Source: an uncultured Eubacteriales bacterium (lineage in GTDB: Bacteria; Bacillota; Clostridia; Oscillospirales; Acutalibacteraceae). Taken from it: DNA of 31,635 nucleotides. The stretch covers positions 1 through 31,635 of the forward strand of contig CAKUBN010000024.1 of NCBI GenBank assembly GCA_934643185.1, in the 5' to 3' direction. The position numbers and the translations under genes are program-made. This document shows positions 22,588-29,381 of this stretch, piece after piece (position 1 is the stretch's first letter; each line of letters opens with the position of its first letter). The notes under the pieces are model-generated. The model saw only the letters and a list, made by a program, of their open reading frames with translations, was not told the DNA's origin and searched no databases.

Positions 22588-23616
22588 ATGGAAAATACCG
22601 TAAACACCACACCCGAAACAAAAAAGAAGCGCGTTTTGAGCATGATTCAGCCGACGGGCATGTTCACGCTCGGCAACTACCTCGGCGCGCTGAAGAACTT
22701 TGTCGCGCTGCAGAACGACTATGAATGCGTGTACGCGCTTGCCGACCTGCACGCCATCACCGTGCGCCAGAACCCGGCGGAATTCCGCAAAAACACGCTT
22801 TCCGCCTACGCGATGATGCTCGCGCTCGGCATCGACCCGGAAAAGAGCATTTTCTTCATCCAGAGTCAGGTGCCGGAGCACGCACAGCTTGCATGGGTAT
22901 TGAGTTGCTACACCCAGTTCGGCGAGCTCTCCCGCATGACGCAGTTTAAGGATAAATCCGCAAAGCACGCCGATAACGTAAACGCGGGGCTGTTCACTTA
23001 CCCAAGCCTGATGGCGGCGGATATTCTGCTGTATAACGCCGATTACGTGCCGGTCGGTGCCGACCAGAAGCAGCACCTTGAGCTTTGCCGCAACATTGCG
23101 GAGCGCTTTAACGGGCTTTACTCCCCGACATTCGTCGTGCCGGAGGGGCTTATCCCGAAGACCGGCGCGCGCATCATGTCTTTGCAGGACCCGACGAAGA
23201 AGATGAGCAAATCCGACGAAAACACGGCGGGCTTCATCACCATGCTGGACACCCCGGCGGAGATCATGAAGAAATTTAAGCGCGCCGTCACGGACAGCGA
23301 GGCCCGCGTGTACTACGGCGAAAACAAGGCCGGCATCAATAACCTGATGGGCATTTACAGCTGCATCACGGGCAAGAGCTATGACGAGATCGAAAAGGAA
23401 TTTGAGGGCCGCGGCTACGGCGATTTCAAGACCGCCGTGGGCGAAGCCGTCGTCGCGGAGCTTGAGCCCATTCAGGCGCGCTACAACGAGCTCATCAAGG
23501 ACAAGGCGTACCTTGAAAAGTGCTTCAGCGAGGCCGCGCCGCGCGCAGAGGCCATTGCACGCCGCACCCTGCAGAAGGTCATGAAGAAAGTGGGTTATTT
23601 GCCGGTCGCACACTAA
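22588..23616 (+). CDS. trpS: Tryptophanyl-tRNA synthetase
   Basis: The 342-residue class I synthetase charges tRNA-Trp. The HIGH-like motif is TLGNYLG at 27-33, KMSKS lies near 205, and the VGADQKQHLEL segment near 152 is typical. Length is normal for bacterial TrpS. It is co-transcribed with the aminotransferase behind a T-box whose specifier reads UGG. The ATG at 22588 has GAGAGG upstream at an acceptable distance. Confidence 0.96.
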   Translation: MENTVNTTPETKKKRVLSMIQPTGMFTLGNYLGALKNFVALQNDYECVYALADLHAITVRQNPAEFRKNTLSAYAMMLALGIDPEKSIFFIQSQVPEHAQLAWVLSCYTQFGELSRMTQFKDKSAKHADNVNAGLFTYPSLMAADILLYNADYVPVGADQKQHLELCRNIAERFNGLYSPTFVVPEGLIPKTGARIMSLQDPTKKMSKSDENTAGFITMLDTPAEIMKKFKRAVTDSEARVYYGENKAGINNLMGIYSCITGKSYDEIEKEFEGRGYGDFKTAVGEAVVAELEPIQARYNELIKDKAYLEKCFSEAAPRAEAIARRTLQKVMKKVGYLPVAH

Positions 23617-23626
23617 AGATACGGAA

Positions 23627-23655
23627 TTGACATTTTCTTTCTAAGCCAGTATAAT
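23627..23655 (+). promoter_or_regulatory. Perfect consensus sigma-A promoter
   Basis: TTGACA (23627-23632), a 17-bp spacer and TATAAT (23650-23655) match the consensus exactly. The start would be near 23662, only about 10 bases before the arms of a terminator hairpin. Confidence 0.85.
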
Positions 23656-23669
23656 GGACATGGAAATCG

Positions 23670-23707
23670 AAAAGCCGCAGCGGTCTGTTTCCGCGCGGCT
23701 TTTTTTC
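23670..23707 (+). terminator. Intrinsic terminator just downstream of the consensus promoter
   Basis: AAAGCCG pairs with CGGCTTT, with an inner CGG/CCG, and a run of T follows (23700-23706). It would end trpS read-through, but it would also stop transcripts from the consensus promoter after about 45 bases. It may therefore be an attenuator for the downstream membrane protein. Confidence 0.7.
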
Positions 23708-23749
23708 TTGAGAAAATACACGACCCTTTTCACAGAAAGGATGGATCTA

Positions 23750-25243
23750 ATGGCAAAGCACATGGCCGGCAAAAACCAGCGCCCGTATTCTGCCGAAGAC
23801 AGAGCGCGCCGCGCCGCAGACCCGCGCAGTGCCGCTTCCGAGCTGACGCCGGAAACGCTGTACGCAAAGCAGGCCCCGCAAAGCGAAAAGCGCGGCCCTT
23901 CCTCTTCCATGGAAGACCTGCGTTTTACCCCAAAGCAGCCGAAAAAAGGCCCAGAGGGCTTTGAAGAAACGCGCGAATATCCCACACCGGCAGCACCGCA
24001 GACCCCGGCACCGCAGCCGGAAGCCCCGCGCTCGGAGCGCCCCGCGCCTGCACCGCAGCCGGAGCCGTATGAAGACGACTACGAAGAGTACGAGGAATAT
24101 GAGGAAGGCTACGACGATAAGCCGCGCAAAAAGCGCTCACCCGTTGTGCCCATCGTCCTTGTGATGCTCGTTTTGGCCCTCGGTATTTTGGGCTACATTG
24201 CGTACAGCCTCGGTGCGCTCGGCAAAATTCTGCCCGCTGCCGCAACGCCTACGCCGGTGCCCACGGCAGAGCCCACTGCAACGGCCGAGCCGACGCCGAC
24301 CCCCACCCCGGAACCGACCGCAACGCCGGAGCCGACCCCGCCGCCGATCTATGACGACGGCACAGAGGGCTACATGTCCTCGGGTATCCTCATCTACAAC
24401 AATAAGGGCTTTGAACTGTTCTACGGCAGCGACGACATGGCAAGCACTTACGCCGAAATGCTGAACGGCTTTGCAGACCAGCTGACCGGCATGAAGGTGT
24501 ACAGCATGGTCATCCCGAACCACTCGGAATTCGGCGTGCCGGAGCGCGTACGCGATTACTACGGCGAAGTTTCGCAGCGCGAAAACAGCCAGACAGTGTA
24601 TGACGCGCTTTCCGATAAAATCACCGCAGTGGATATTTACGACACGCTGAACCTGCACAACGACGAAGACATTTATTTTGATACCGATACCCATTGGTCG
24701 CCGCTCGGTGCATTTTACGCGTATGAAAAGTTCTGCGATGTGGCAGGCGTAACGCCGACAACGCTCGAGAGCTTCACGAAAACGTCCTCTGATTTTACGG
24801 GCTATCTCGCCTACGCCACGGGCGAAAGCGTGCTCTACAATAACCCTGATACGCTCGACCTCTACGATCCGACGTACAACTACACGTGCGAAATTTCGTA
24901 TGACGGGCAGTATTTTGAGGAAGCGGATAGCCTGAACAGTCACGACGAAAGCCTTGGCTACTCCATGTACCTGCACGGCGACATGGGCTGCACGCGCATG
25001 ACGAACCACGACCTTTCCACGGGCCGCAAGCTTTTGGTCGTGAAGGATTCCTACGGCAACGCCATGGGCCCGTTCCTCGGCGCAAGCTTTGACGAGGTGC
25101 ACGTGGTGGACTTCCGCTACTTTGAAGGCAACTTGCCGACCTACTGCACGGAGCACGGCATTACGGACGTGCTTTTCGCCATCAACGAAATGGCCGTCAA
25201 TACCGAGCAGCACCAGAATTCGATGCGCAATTTGTTTAATTGA
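23750..25243 (+). CDS. Membrane-anchored DHHW/SGNH-type protein (AlgJ/AlgX-like)
   Basis: The 497-residue protein starts at the ATG at 23750 (GAAAGG upstream). Residues 1-128 are cytosolic, disordered and Pro-rich, then acidic. One membrane helix lies near 129-150, a Pro/Thr linker of about 35 residues reaches through the wall, and the rest is an outside domain. The domain shows SGILIYNNKGFELFYG near 205, VIPNHSEFG, and DTHWSPLGAFYAYE near 312, the signature of DHHW proteins, and SYGNAMGPFL near 428. Relatives acetylate cell-surface polysaccharides, usually with an MBOAT partner, which is not seen nearby. The cytosolic tail is unusually long. Confidence 0.75.
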   Translation: MAKHMAGKNQRPYSAEDRARRAADPRSAASELTPETLYAKQAPQSEKRGPSSSMEDLRFTPKQPKKGPEGFEETREYPTPAAPQTPAPQPEAPRSERPAPAPQPEPYEDDYEEYEEYEEGYDDKPRKKRSPVVPIVLVMLVLALGILGYIAYSLGALGKILPAAATPTPVPTAEPTATAEPTPTPTPEPTATPEPTPPPIYDDGTEGYMSSGILIYNNKGFELFYGSDDMASTYAEMLNGFADQLTGMKVYSMVIPNHSEFGVPERVRDYYGEVSQRENSQTVYDALSDKITAVDIYDTLNLHNDEDIYFDTDTHWSPLGAFYAYEKFCDVAGVTPTTLESFTKTSSDFTGYLAYATGESVLYNNPDTLDLYDPTYNYTCEISYDGQYFEEADSLNSHDESLGYSMYLHGDMGCTRMTNHDLSTGRKLLVVKDSYGNAMGPFLGASFDEVHVVDFRYFEGNLPTYCTEHGITDVLFAINEMAVNTEQHQNSMRNLFN

Positions 25244-25244
25244 G

Positions 25245-25451
25245 CTGCCGTCAACGGCGGCTAAAAGTTTTGATCAAACTTTTTCAAAAGTTTGCGGATT
25301 CCAAAGGCAGAGCCTTTGGTCGCTTTCCGCAGAAAGCGAAATCTTTTGCCTAACATAAAATCAGGAGGATAGGTTCAACTGTCCGGTGGACAGTTGAACC
25401 GCAAGGAACCCAATTAGGGGGTTCCTTGACGGTCGACCAAACGTCGACCGT
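25245..25451 (+). repeat. Multi-hairpin 3'-UTR element, copy C
   Basis: It begins 1 bp after the stop of the DHHW gene and reads in its sense. After an extra small GCCG/CGGC stem, the hairpins follow the order of copies A and B: 25275-25294, 25301-25319, 25320-25339, a linker (25340-25371), 25372-25400 (13 bp), 25403-25427 and 25429-25451. The third hairpin has arms TCGCTTTC and GAAAGCGA around the loop that reads TGCG on the minus strand. The last hairpin here lacks a U-tract, and a separate terminator follows. Confidence 0.8.
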
Positions 25452-25463
25452 AGAATAAAAGAA

Positions 25464-25503
25464 GTGCCGCACCCTCGTTTTTCTCCGGGGGTGCGGCTTT
25501 TTT
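25464..25503 (+). terminator. Strong intrinsic terminator after copy C
   Basis: GCCGCACCC (25466-25474) pairs with GGGTGCGGC (25489-25497), followed by six T. Preceding bases (AAGAAGTG) recall the AAGAAGCG that opens the terminator at 63-102 after copy D, so this terminator is part of the shared layout. Confidence 0.85.
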
Positions 25504-25590
25504 ATGCCTGCGTGTATAATAAATGCAGGCTCCCTCTGACTAAGGAAAAAGGAGAGATACCGTGTGCCAACGCAATCTCACAGCTATAAA

Positions 25591-25790
25591 AAAGGGCGGT
25601 CAACGACCGCCCTTTCAGGGAACCCATACAACTGGGTTCCCTACACTTGAAACGTCCACCGGACGTTTCAAGCTACCTTCCTAGTTTTTGGTTAGGCAAT
25701 AAGTGTTTCGTCGTCTGCGGACGACGACTCAGGGCTTTGCCCCAAGACCCCACGACCTTTCTCGAAGAAAGGTCGATCAAAGACTTTATT
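25591..25790 (-). repeat. Multi-hairpin 3'-UTR element, copy B
   Basis: In the sense of the minus-strand membrane protein gene, it starts about 12 bp after the stop and contains hairpins at 25753-25775, 25732-25742, 25708-25727 (arms TCGTCGTC and GACGACGA), 25646-25672, 25618-25641 and 25591-25615. The last has 11-bp arms followed by a U-tract on the minus strand, making it the terminator. Order, loops and linker match copies A and C. The 25504-25590 stretch between copies C and B holds a TATAAT in a small GCCTGC/GCAGGC stem and no supported gene. Confidence 0.8.
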
Positions 25791-25802
25791 CGTCGTCATG
25801 CT

Positions 25803-26195
25803 TTACTTTAAAAGCTCCGGCTTTTCCTCCAAAAGCTTCTGCAGGCTGCCGTCTTCATAGCGGTAGCTCACAACAACGCCGTCAGCCTGCGCTTTTTCAC
25901 TTATCTTTCCCACTGCGGTGCCGAGCACAAACACGAGCGCGAGCACGGTCAGCGCCACGGCGAAAAAGACAAGCGGGCGGCACGTTTTGCGGCTTTCACA
26001 GTCCACGGCGAAGCTTTCCGGTGCACCTGCGGCGGCGCATAGGATCTCATACGACATCGTTTCCGCGTGGGGGATCTCGTTTAAAACCGCTCGGACGCGT
26101 TCCATCTCGCGTTTTTTCTCTGCCCGTGTGCCGTTTACTGCCCGATACACGCGGCGCAGATACTGCTCAAACCCGCTTTCAGGCTTCCTTTTCAT
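25803..26195 (-). CDS. Membrane protein, partner of a PadR regulator
   Basis: The 130-residue protein has a helical cytosolic N-terminal half (YLRRVYRAV, then EIPHAETMSYEILCAAAGAPESFA) resembling the DUF1700/DUF6120-type proteins that often follow PadR genes. One membrane helix lies near 73-95 (LVFFAVALTVLALVFVLGTAV). A short outside tail follows. Its start overlaps the PadR gene by 17 bp, so they are translationally coupled. It may sense membrane state or tune the PadR target; this is inference. It ends in element copy B. Confidence 0.6.
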   Translation of the reverse strand: MKRKPESGFEQYLRRVYRAVNGTRAEKKREMERVRAVLNEIPHAETMSYEILCAAAGAPESFAVDCESRKTCRPLVFFAVALTVLALVFVLGTAVGKISEKAQADGVVVSYRYEDGSLQKLLEEKPELLK

Positions 26196-26538
26196 GTTGC
26201 ACCTCGCAGCTTTTCAGCACGTTCTGCACGCCTACGGCCGTGCGGCGGTATTCCTCTTTCTGCTCCGTGAGATACGCTTCCGCCGCAGGCTCCAAATGAT
26301 AGTAAACGCGCATGCGGGCGCGGGCGGCGTCCGTAATTTCGGTGCGGGAAGAAACACACCCGCGCTCCTCCAGCCGCCGCAGTGCGACGTACACCGAGGC
26401 CAAGTTGAACGACAAAAGTCCCCCGCTGCGCGATTCGATCTCCTGCACCATCTCGTAGCCGTAGCGGTCGCCCTCCTTTAAAATGAGCATGCACAAAAGC
26501 TCCAGCGGCACACGCTTGGTGCTGTCGTTATTTGCCAT
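26179..26538 (-). CDS. PadR-family transcriptional regulator
   Basis: The 119-residue protein has the PadR winged-helix: PLELLCMLILKEGDRYGYEMVQEI, then LASVYVALRRLEERGCV, a beta wing, and a dimerising C-terminal helix. I chose the ATG at 26538 with GGGGAGG eight bases upstream; another ATG lies two codons earlier. It is divergent from a secreted protein gene, and the shared 175-bp AT-rich region has a promoter in each direction and a palindrome over one -35 box. PadR proteins commonly repress their own and divergent genes. Confidence 0.9.
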   Translation of the reverse strand: MANNDSTKRVPLELLCMLILKEGDRYGYEMVQEIESRSGGLLSFNLASVYVALRRLEERGCVSSRTEITDAARARMRVYYHLEPAAEAYLTEQKEEYRRTAVGVQNVLKSCEVQHEKEA

Positions 26539-26574
26539 TGTCATTCCTCCCCTTTGCATAAATTCTGTGATTTT

Positions 26575-26603
26575 ATCCTACCATAGAAAATTTAATTTGT
26601 AAA
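26575..26603 (-). promoter_or_regulatory. Sigma-A-like promoter of the padR operon
   Basis: On the minus strand TTTACA (26603-26598), a 17-bp spacer and TAGGAT (26580-26575) lie about 37 bp before the PadR start. Confidence 0.6.
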
Positions 26604-26635
26604 GCACATTATTAAAATAATTTAATATAAAATTA

Positions 26636-26664
26636 TTGACATGTCAAATTTGCTCTGCTATACT
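26636..26664 (+). promoter_or_regulatory. Sigma-A promoter with operator-like palindrome
   Basis: TTGACA (26636-26641), a 17-bp spacer and TATACT (26659-26664) precede the secreted protein gene. The -35 box is half of the perfect 12-bp palindrome TTGACATGTCAA (26636-26647), which is well placed for repression, perhaps by the divergent PadR protein. AT-rich inverted repeats lie just upstream at 26606-26635. Confidence 0.7.
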
Positions 26665-26713
26665 CAAGCTATAACACAGGCTTTGCACTTTTTCGTTATG
26701 GAAGGAGGAACCC

Positions 26714-27157
26714 ATGAAAAAGCTCATTATCCCTTGCATTACGCTCATCTTGACATTTATCTTGGCGATTTCCGTTTCGGCAGAAAGCCTGCCTGCGCTG
26801 CACCCGGCGGAGAACATCCAAACCGGCGTTACGGAGCAGATGGTCGCGGCGCTGACGAAAACCGTGCCGCACATCAGGCTGCACCCCGCAGAGAAGCTGA
26901 AAACCGGCTTTTCCGCGGCATATATTACGGAGCACTACAACATTTGTGAGATTTCGCACGCAACGGGCAAGACTGCGCTCGGAGAGAAACTGAACGTCGT
27001 CTCCTACCGCTTGCAGCCGAAAGACACACAAAACGAAGCGCTTTTGCTCATCGACGAAGTGCAGGACGCTTCAAGCGGTGAAACATTATATTTCACACTG
27101 CATTACGGTAATTTTGACACCGGCGAAGTGACACGCGTCGAGGTCGTTTACCCATAA
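26714..27157 (+). CDS. Secreted protein of unknown function
   Basis: The 147-residue protein has a clear signal peptide (MKKLIIP, a hydrophobic core, then SVSAES), with cleavage expected near residue 23. The mature part contains two similar segments, LHPAENIQTGV and LHPAEKLKTGF, about 26 residues apart, which suggests a short internal duplication. The rest is beta-rich with one Cys. The ATG at 26714 has GGAGGA upstream. It is divergent from the padR pair and has its own promoter with a palindromic operator-like site. I do not recognise a family. Confidence 0.75.
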   Translation: MKKLIIPCITLILTFILAISVSAESLPALHPAENIQTGVTEQMVAALTKTVPHIRLHPAEKLKTGFSAAYITEHYNICEISHATGKTALGEKLNVVSYRLQPKDTQNEALLLIDEVQDASSGETLYFTLHYGNFDTGEVTRVEVVYP

Positions 27158-27196
27158 ACCTACAAAACGCAAAGCCTGTGCATATGCGCGCATAGA

Positions 27197-27237
27197 AAAA
27201 CGGCACCGTTACAAAAACGCGGTGCCGTTTGCTTTTA
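27197..27237. terminator. Bidirectional intrinsic terminator
   Basis: AAACGGCACCG pairs with CGGTGCCGTTT, with GCTTTTATT on the plus side and a weaker T-rich run on the minus side. It separates the convergent secreted-protein gene and CpXC gene. Confidence 0.8.
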
Positions 27238-27242
27238 TTGGG

Positions 27243-27869
27243 TTAGATCGACTTATATTCGTCCAAAAGGCTTTGGGCGAGCTTGGAGTTGACGACGGCG
27301 AAATCGTCCGGGGATTTGTAATCGAGCGTGCGCAAAACCTCCTGCGACTGGCGGTACACGGCCATTTTGGTGGTCTGGTACACGGGCTCCTGACGACCCT
27401 TGACGAACAGCGCAAAACGCAGTTCCTCCTCCGTTGCGGCGCAGAAATAGGCGTGCACATTGCCGTCCAGATTTTTGCGCACCACGGTGACGATGGCGTT
27501 TTTCACAAGCTCTACGGCGGCATCATCGAGGCCGGCCTCGAAAATAAGGATTTTCTCCTTTAACTCCTGCGGGTTTTTCACGCTGCGCTTTTTCAGCGCG
27601 CGCACGGCGGGGATAGGCTCCGCGCCGGATACCGCGCCGGAGGGGCGCAGGCAGATCATAAACGCGTTCATCGGGTCATGGTAGATCATGGGGTACGCCA
27701 TCTGCGCGGTGTAGCCGCAGTGGCGGCATTCCCAGTCAAATATGGATTCGCGCAGAATGTCGCGGCGCAGCTCGGGGTTTTCCTCCGCATTGACGCTTGT
27801 GTACATCTCTAATTTCTGCGTCTGGCCACAGGCGGGGCAGACAATATCTTTCTGTATCTTCGTAGACAT
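27243..27869 (-). CDS. CpXC-domain protein
   Basis: The 208-residue protein begins with the CpXC zinc-ribbon-like module: DIVCPACGQTQ near 9-17 and WECRHCGYTAQM near 47-58, followed by a family segment MIYHDPMNAFMICLRP. The C-terminal half is helical with no catalytic motif. CpXC proteins are common in gut Firmicutes, and their role is unknown. I chose the ATG at 27869; a GTG three codons upstream is possible. It follows the acidic protein gene after a 116-bp gap with a hairpin. Confidence 0.8.
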   Translation of the reverse strand: MSTKIQKDIVCPACGQTQKLEMYTSVNAEENPELRRDILRESIFDWECRHCGYTAQMAYPMIYHDPMNAFMICLRPSGAVSGAEPIPAVRALKKRSVKNPQELKEKILIFEAGLDDAAVELVKNAIVTVVRKNLDGNVHAYFCAATEEELRFALFVKGRQEPVYQTTKMAVYRQSQEVLRTLDYKSPDDFAVVNSKLAQSLLDEYKSI

Positions 27870-27943
27870 CAAATTCACTCACTTTCTGCAAACGGAACCT
27901 GCCCCGGCGCAAAAGGTGGGCGTTTTTCCGCGCAAGGAATCAA

Positions 27944-27960
27944 GCGGACCTCAGGTCCGC
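27944..27960. other. Small hairpin between two minus-strand genes
   Basis: GCGGACC-TCA-GGTCCGC is a perfect 7-bp stem. On the plus strand it is followed by CTTTTAA, on the minus strand by TTGATT. It may be a weak terminator after the acidic protein gene. Confidence 0.5.
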
Positions 27961-27985
27961 CTTTTAACGTTCATTTTAAAGCGCA

Positions 27986-28492
27986 TTATTCGTAGGGAAC
28001 TTCTTCGCTTTCGTCTTTTTCGGGCTCAGTCGTTTCCGGCTGCTCGGCGGCAGGCTCTGCCGCTTCCACGGCTTCGTCTACGGTACCGTCCGGCACAAAT
28101 GCGGCTTCTTCGGCTTCCTTTTCCTCTTCCGGCGTGGGAGTGTACTCCTGCACGTCGTCAAGGGTGATCTCCTCTTCTTCCGCTTCGCTGTCATCCTCAT
28201 GGGTCAGGGCTTCCAGCTTCTCCACAGCGGCATCGATGCGCTTCTGGGCGGCTTCAATGTCGATGCAGTACGGCTCCGTAACGGTGTTCTCTGCATCGCG
28301 CAGGTTGTGGTAGTAGTAGCGGCCGAGAGCGAGATAGGCGCGCTCCTCTGCCTTTTCCTCACAGCGGATAACGGTGCGCAGGCGATTCATGAGCGCAGTG
28401 CGGCGGTTCTTTTCCTCTACCACTTTCACAGCACTCTGTACGGCGCCGCCGGCGGTCTTAAATGCGGCCGAGATATTCTTCAAAAAGTTCAT
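27986..28492 (-). CDS. Acidic coiled-coil protein of unknown function
   Basis: The protein has 168 residues from the ATG at 28492 (AAAGGAG upstream). Residues 1-95 are helical and resemble small Firmicutes coiled-coil proteins (EKNRRTALMNRLRTVIRCEEKAEERAYLALGRYYYHNL). Residues 96-168 are strongly acidic and Pro/Glu-rich and look disordered. There is no signal or membrane segment. A TATAAT lies upstream on the minus strand near 28550-28555 without a clear -35. I do not know the function. Confidence 0.7.
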   Translation of the reverse strand: MNFLKNISAAFKTAGGAVQSAVKVVEEKNRRTALMNRLRTVIRCEEKAEERAYLALGRYYYHNLRDAENTVTEPYCIDIEAAQKRIDAAVEKLEALTHEDDSEAEEEEITLDDVQEYTPTPEEEKEAEEAAFVPDGTVDEAVEAAEPAAEQPETTEPEKDESEEVPYE

Positions 28493-28626
28493 GGTAAAAC
28501 TCCTTTCGGTCAAAACGCCAAGGCGTTCAGTTATTTCAAGTTTAAATTCACCTTTATTATATATCAAAAAAGCGCAAAATAACAGCCCCAAAATGTAAAT
28601 AATTCCATATAAATATGCAGAAAAGC

Positions 28627-28662
28627 GGACATCGCAGGACATTATAGGACATCATAGGACAT
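28627..28662 (+). repeat. Array of four GGACAT units at 10-bp spacing upstream of the LexA-box operon
   Basis: GGACAT occurs at 28627, 28637, 28647 and 28657. The spacers differ from those of the array upstream of terS at a single base. The array lies 6 bp before the first LexA-like box and reads toward the regulator operon, the same geometry as at terS. Confidence 0.78.
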
Positions 28663-28667
28663 CTTTT

Positions 28668-28679
28668 GAACATTTGTTC
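28668..28679. promoter_or_regulatory. LexA (DinR) box 1
   Basis: GAACATTTGTTC fits the Firmicutes LexA form GAAC-N4-GTTC, with one change inside the N4 preference. It lies just upstream of the -35 box of the regulator operon promoter. Confidence 0.65.
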
Positions 28680-28688
28680 CGTGTTCGA

Positions 28689-28717
28689 TTGACATTTCGG
28701 AAATTTTTGTTTATGAT
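28689..28717 (+). promoter_or_regulatory. Sigma-A promoter of the SOS-type regulator operon
   Basis: TTGACA (28689-28694), a 17-bp spacer and TATGAT (28712-28717) form a near-consensus promoter. It is framed by two LexA-like boxes whose centres are 60 bp apart, so repression would be tight without DNA damage. Confidence 0.85.
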
Positions 28718-28727
28718 GAGAGTTGAC

Positions 28728-28739
28728 GAACACATGTTC
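28728..28739. promoter_or_regulatory. LexA (DinR) box 2
   Basis: GAACACATGTTC, within CGAACACATGTTCT, fits the Bacillus LexA consensus closely. It covers roughly positions +4 to +15 of the transcript. Confidence 0.8.
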
Positions 28740-28769
28740 TATTTTGAAACGAAAGGATCGTGACTGCAA

Positions 28770-28973
28770 GTGAACGATTACATTTCCTGGGGACAGGAGT
28801 ATTTGGATGAGGCGGAGCGCATCAAACGGCGGCTGCTCGTCATCCGCGCCGAACGCGACTATGACATTGCAGGCGAGCAGGCCCAGCGTGTGCAAATGCT
28901 TTACACCATGTATTTGGAGTGCCTGGTAACAGGCCATGCGCTGCAAAAGCGCGGAAGGAGGGCGGTTTCGTGA
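28770..28973 (+). CDS. Small helical protein, first gene of the LexA-box operon
   Basis: The 67-residue, highly charged protein looks wholly helical. The start YISWGQEYLDEAERIKRRLLVIR recalls the YLxxAxxIxxRL N-terminal helix of the DUF1492-type phage transcription factors related to Xpf, as if such a protein had been split into two genes. The start is a GTG at 28770, with AAAGGA rather far upstream. Its stop overlaps the next start (GTGA), so the two products are made together and may form a complex. The split-factor idea is inference. Confidence 0.65.
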   Translation: MNDYISWGQEYLDEAERIKRRLLVIRAERDYDIAGEQAQRVQMLYTMYLECLVTGHALQKRGRRAVS

Positions 28974-29290
28974 GCGGATATAAGCCCCTTTCCGCCGGTG
29001 CACGGCAGGCGAAACTACTCAGCCGCATCGGCGCAGAGACAAACAAAAACGAGCTTTTAGAAGCGCAGGTTTTGCTGCGGCGCGCCATCGGCAATGAGCT
29101 GACCGACCGCCAGCGCGACTGCGTGCAGCTTTACTACGGCGAGCGGCTGACAATGCAGGAGATTGCGGACGAGCTTCACCTGACGCGCGGCACGGTGTGC
29201 AAGCACCTGCAAAAGGCTTCGGCACGACTTTCGCACGCTTTGCAGTATTCCGCGCTCGGCATGCATGCGGAGCAAAGCCGCGACCGATAA
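28970..29290 (+). CDS. Sigma-70 region 4-like (Xpf-like) transcription factor
   Basis: The protein has 106 residues from the GTG at 28970 (GGAGGG upstream, overlapping the previous stop). Residues 43-87 form a sigma region 4 helix-turn-helix: ELTDRQRDCVQLYY, then LTMQEIADELHLTRGTVCKHLQKASARL. No region 2 is present, so it is a phage-type activator rather than a full sigma factor. In Bacillus PBSX the Xpf factor switches on the late operon that begins with the terminase genes. Here the factor sits behind LexA boxes and shares an upstream array with terS, so the phage-derived cluster is its likely target. Confidence 0.8.
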   Translation: MSGYKPLSAGARQAKLLSRIGAETNKNELLEAQVLLRRAIGNELTDRQRDCVQLYYGERLTMQEIADELHLTRGTVCKHLQKASARLSHALQYSALGMHAEQSRDR

Positions 29291-29295
29291 TTCCC

Positions 29296-29324
29296 TTGAA
29301 AAGCCTCTCCGATTGTGCTACTAT
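29296..29324 (+). promoter_or_regulatory. Sigma-A promoter of the alpha-galactosidase gene
   Basis: TTGAAA (29296-29301), a 17-bp spacer and TACTAT (29319-29324) lie about 57 bp before the ATG, just after the regulator operon. Confidence 0.65.
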
Positions 29325-29381
29325 TTGTACAGACAACTCAGCATAGATCACAGCAGATTTATCTGCGGAAAGGCTTATACT

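Noticed and set aside
25562..25684. A 40-codon frame with a GTG start and a good AAGGAG in front of element copy B
   Set aside because: Despite the ribosome site, it reads only hairpin sequence on the strand opposite the element's sense, and the equivalent stretch of copy A has no such start and a shifted frame.
28627..28662. GGACAT array as replication iterons
   Set aside because: Only four short units, no replication initiator gene, and no AT-rich unwinding region next to either copy. Placement upstream of operons fits regulation better.
28919..29290. Longer start for the region 4-like factor at 28919
   Set aside because: It would overlap the upstream gene by 55 bp without a ribosome site, whereas the GTG at 28970 has GGAGGG and the GTGA coupling.
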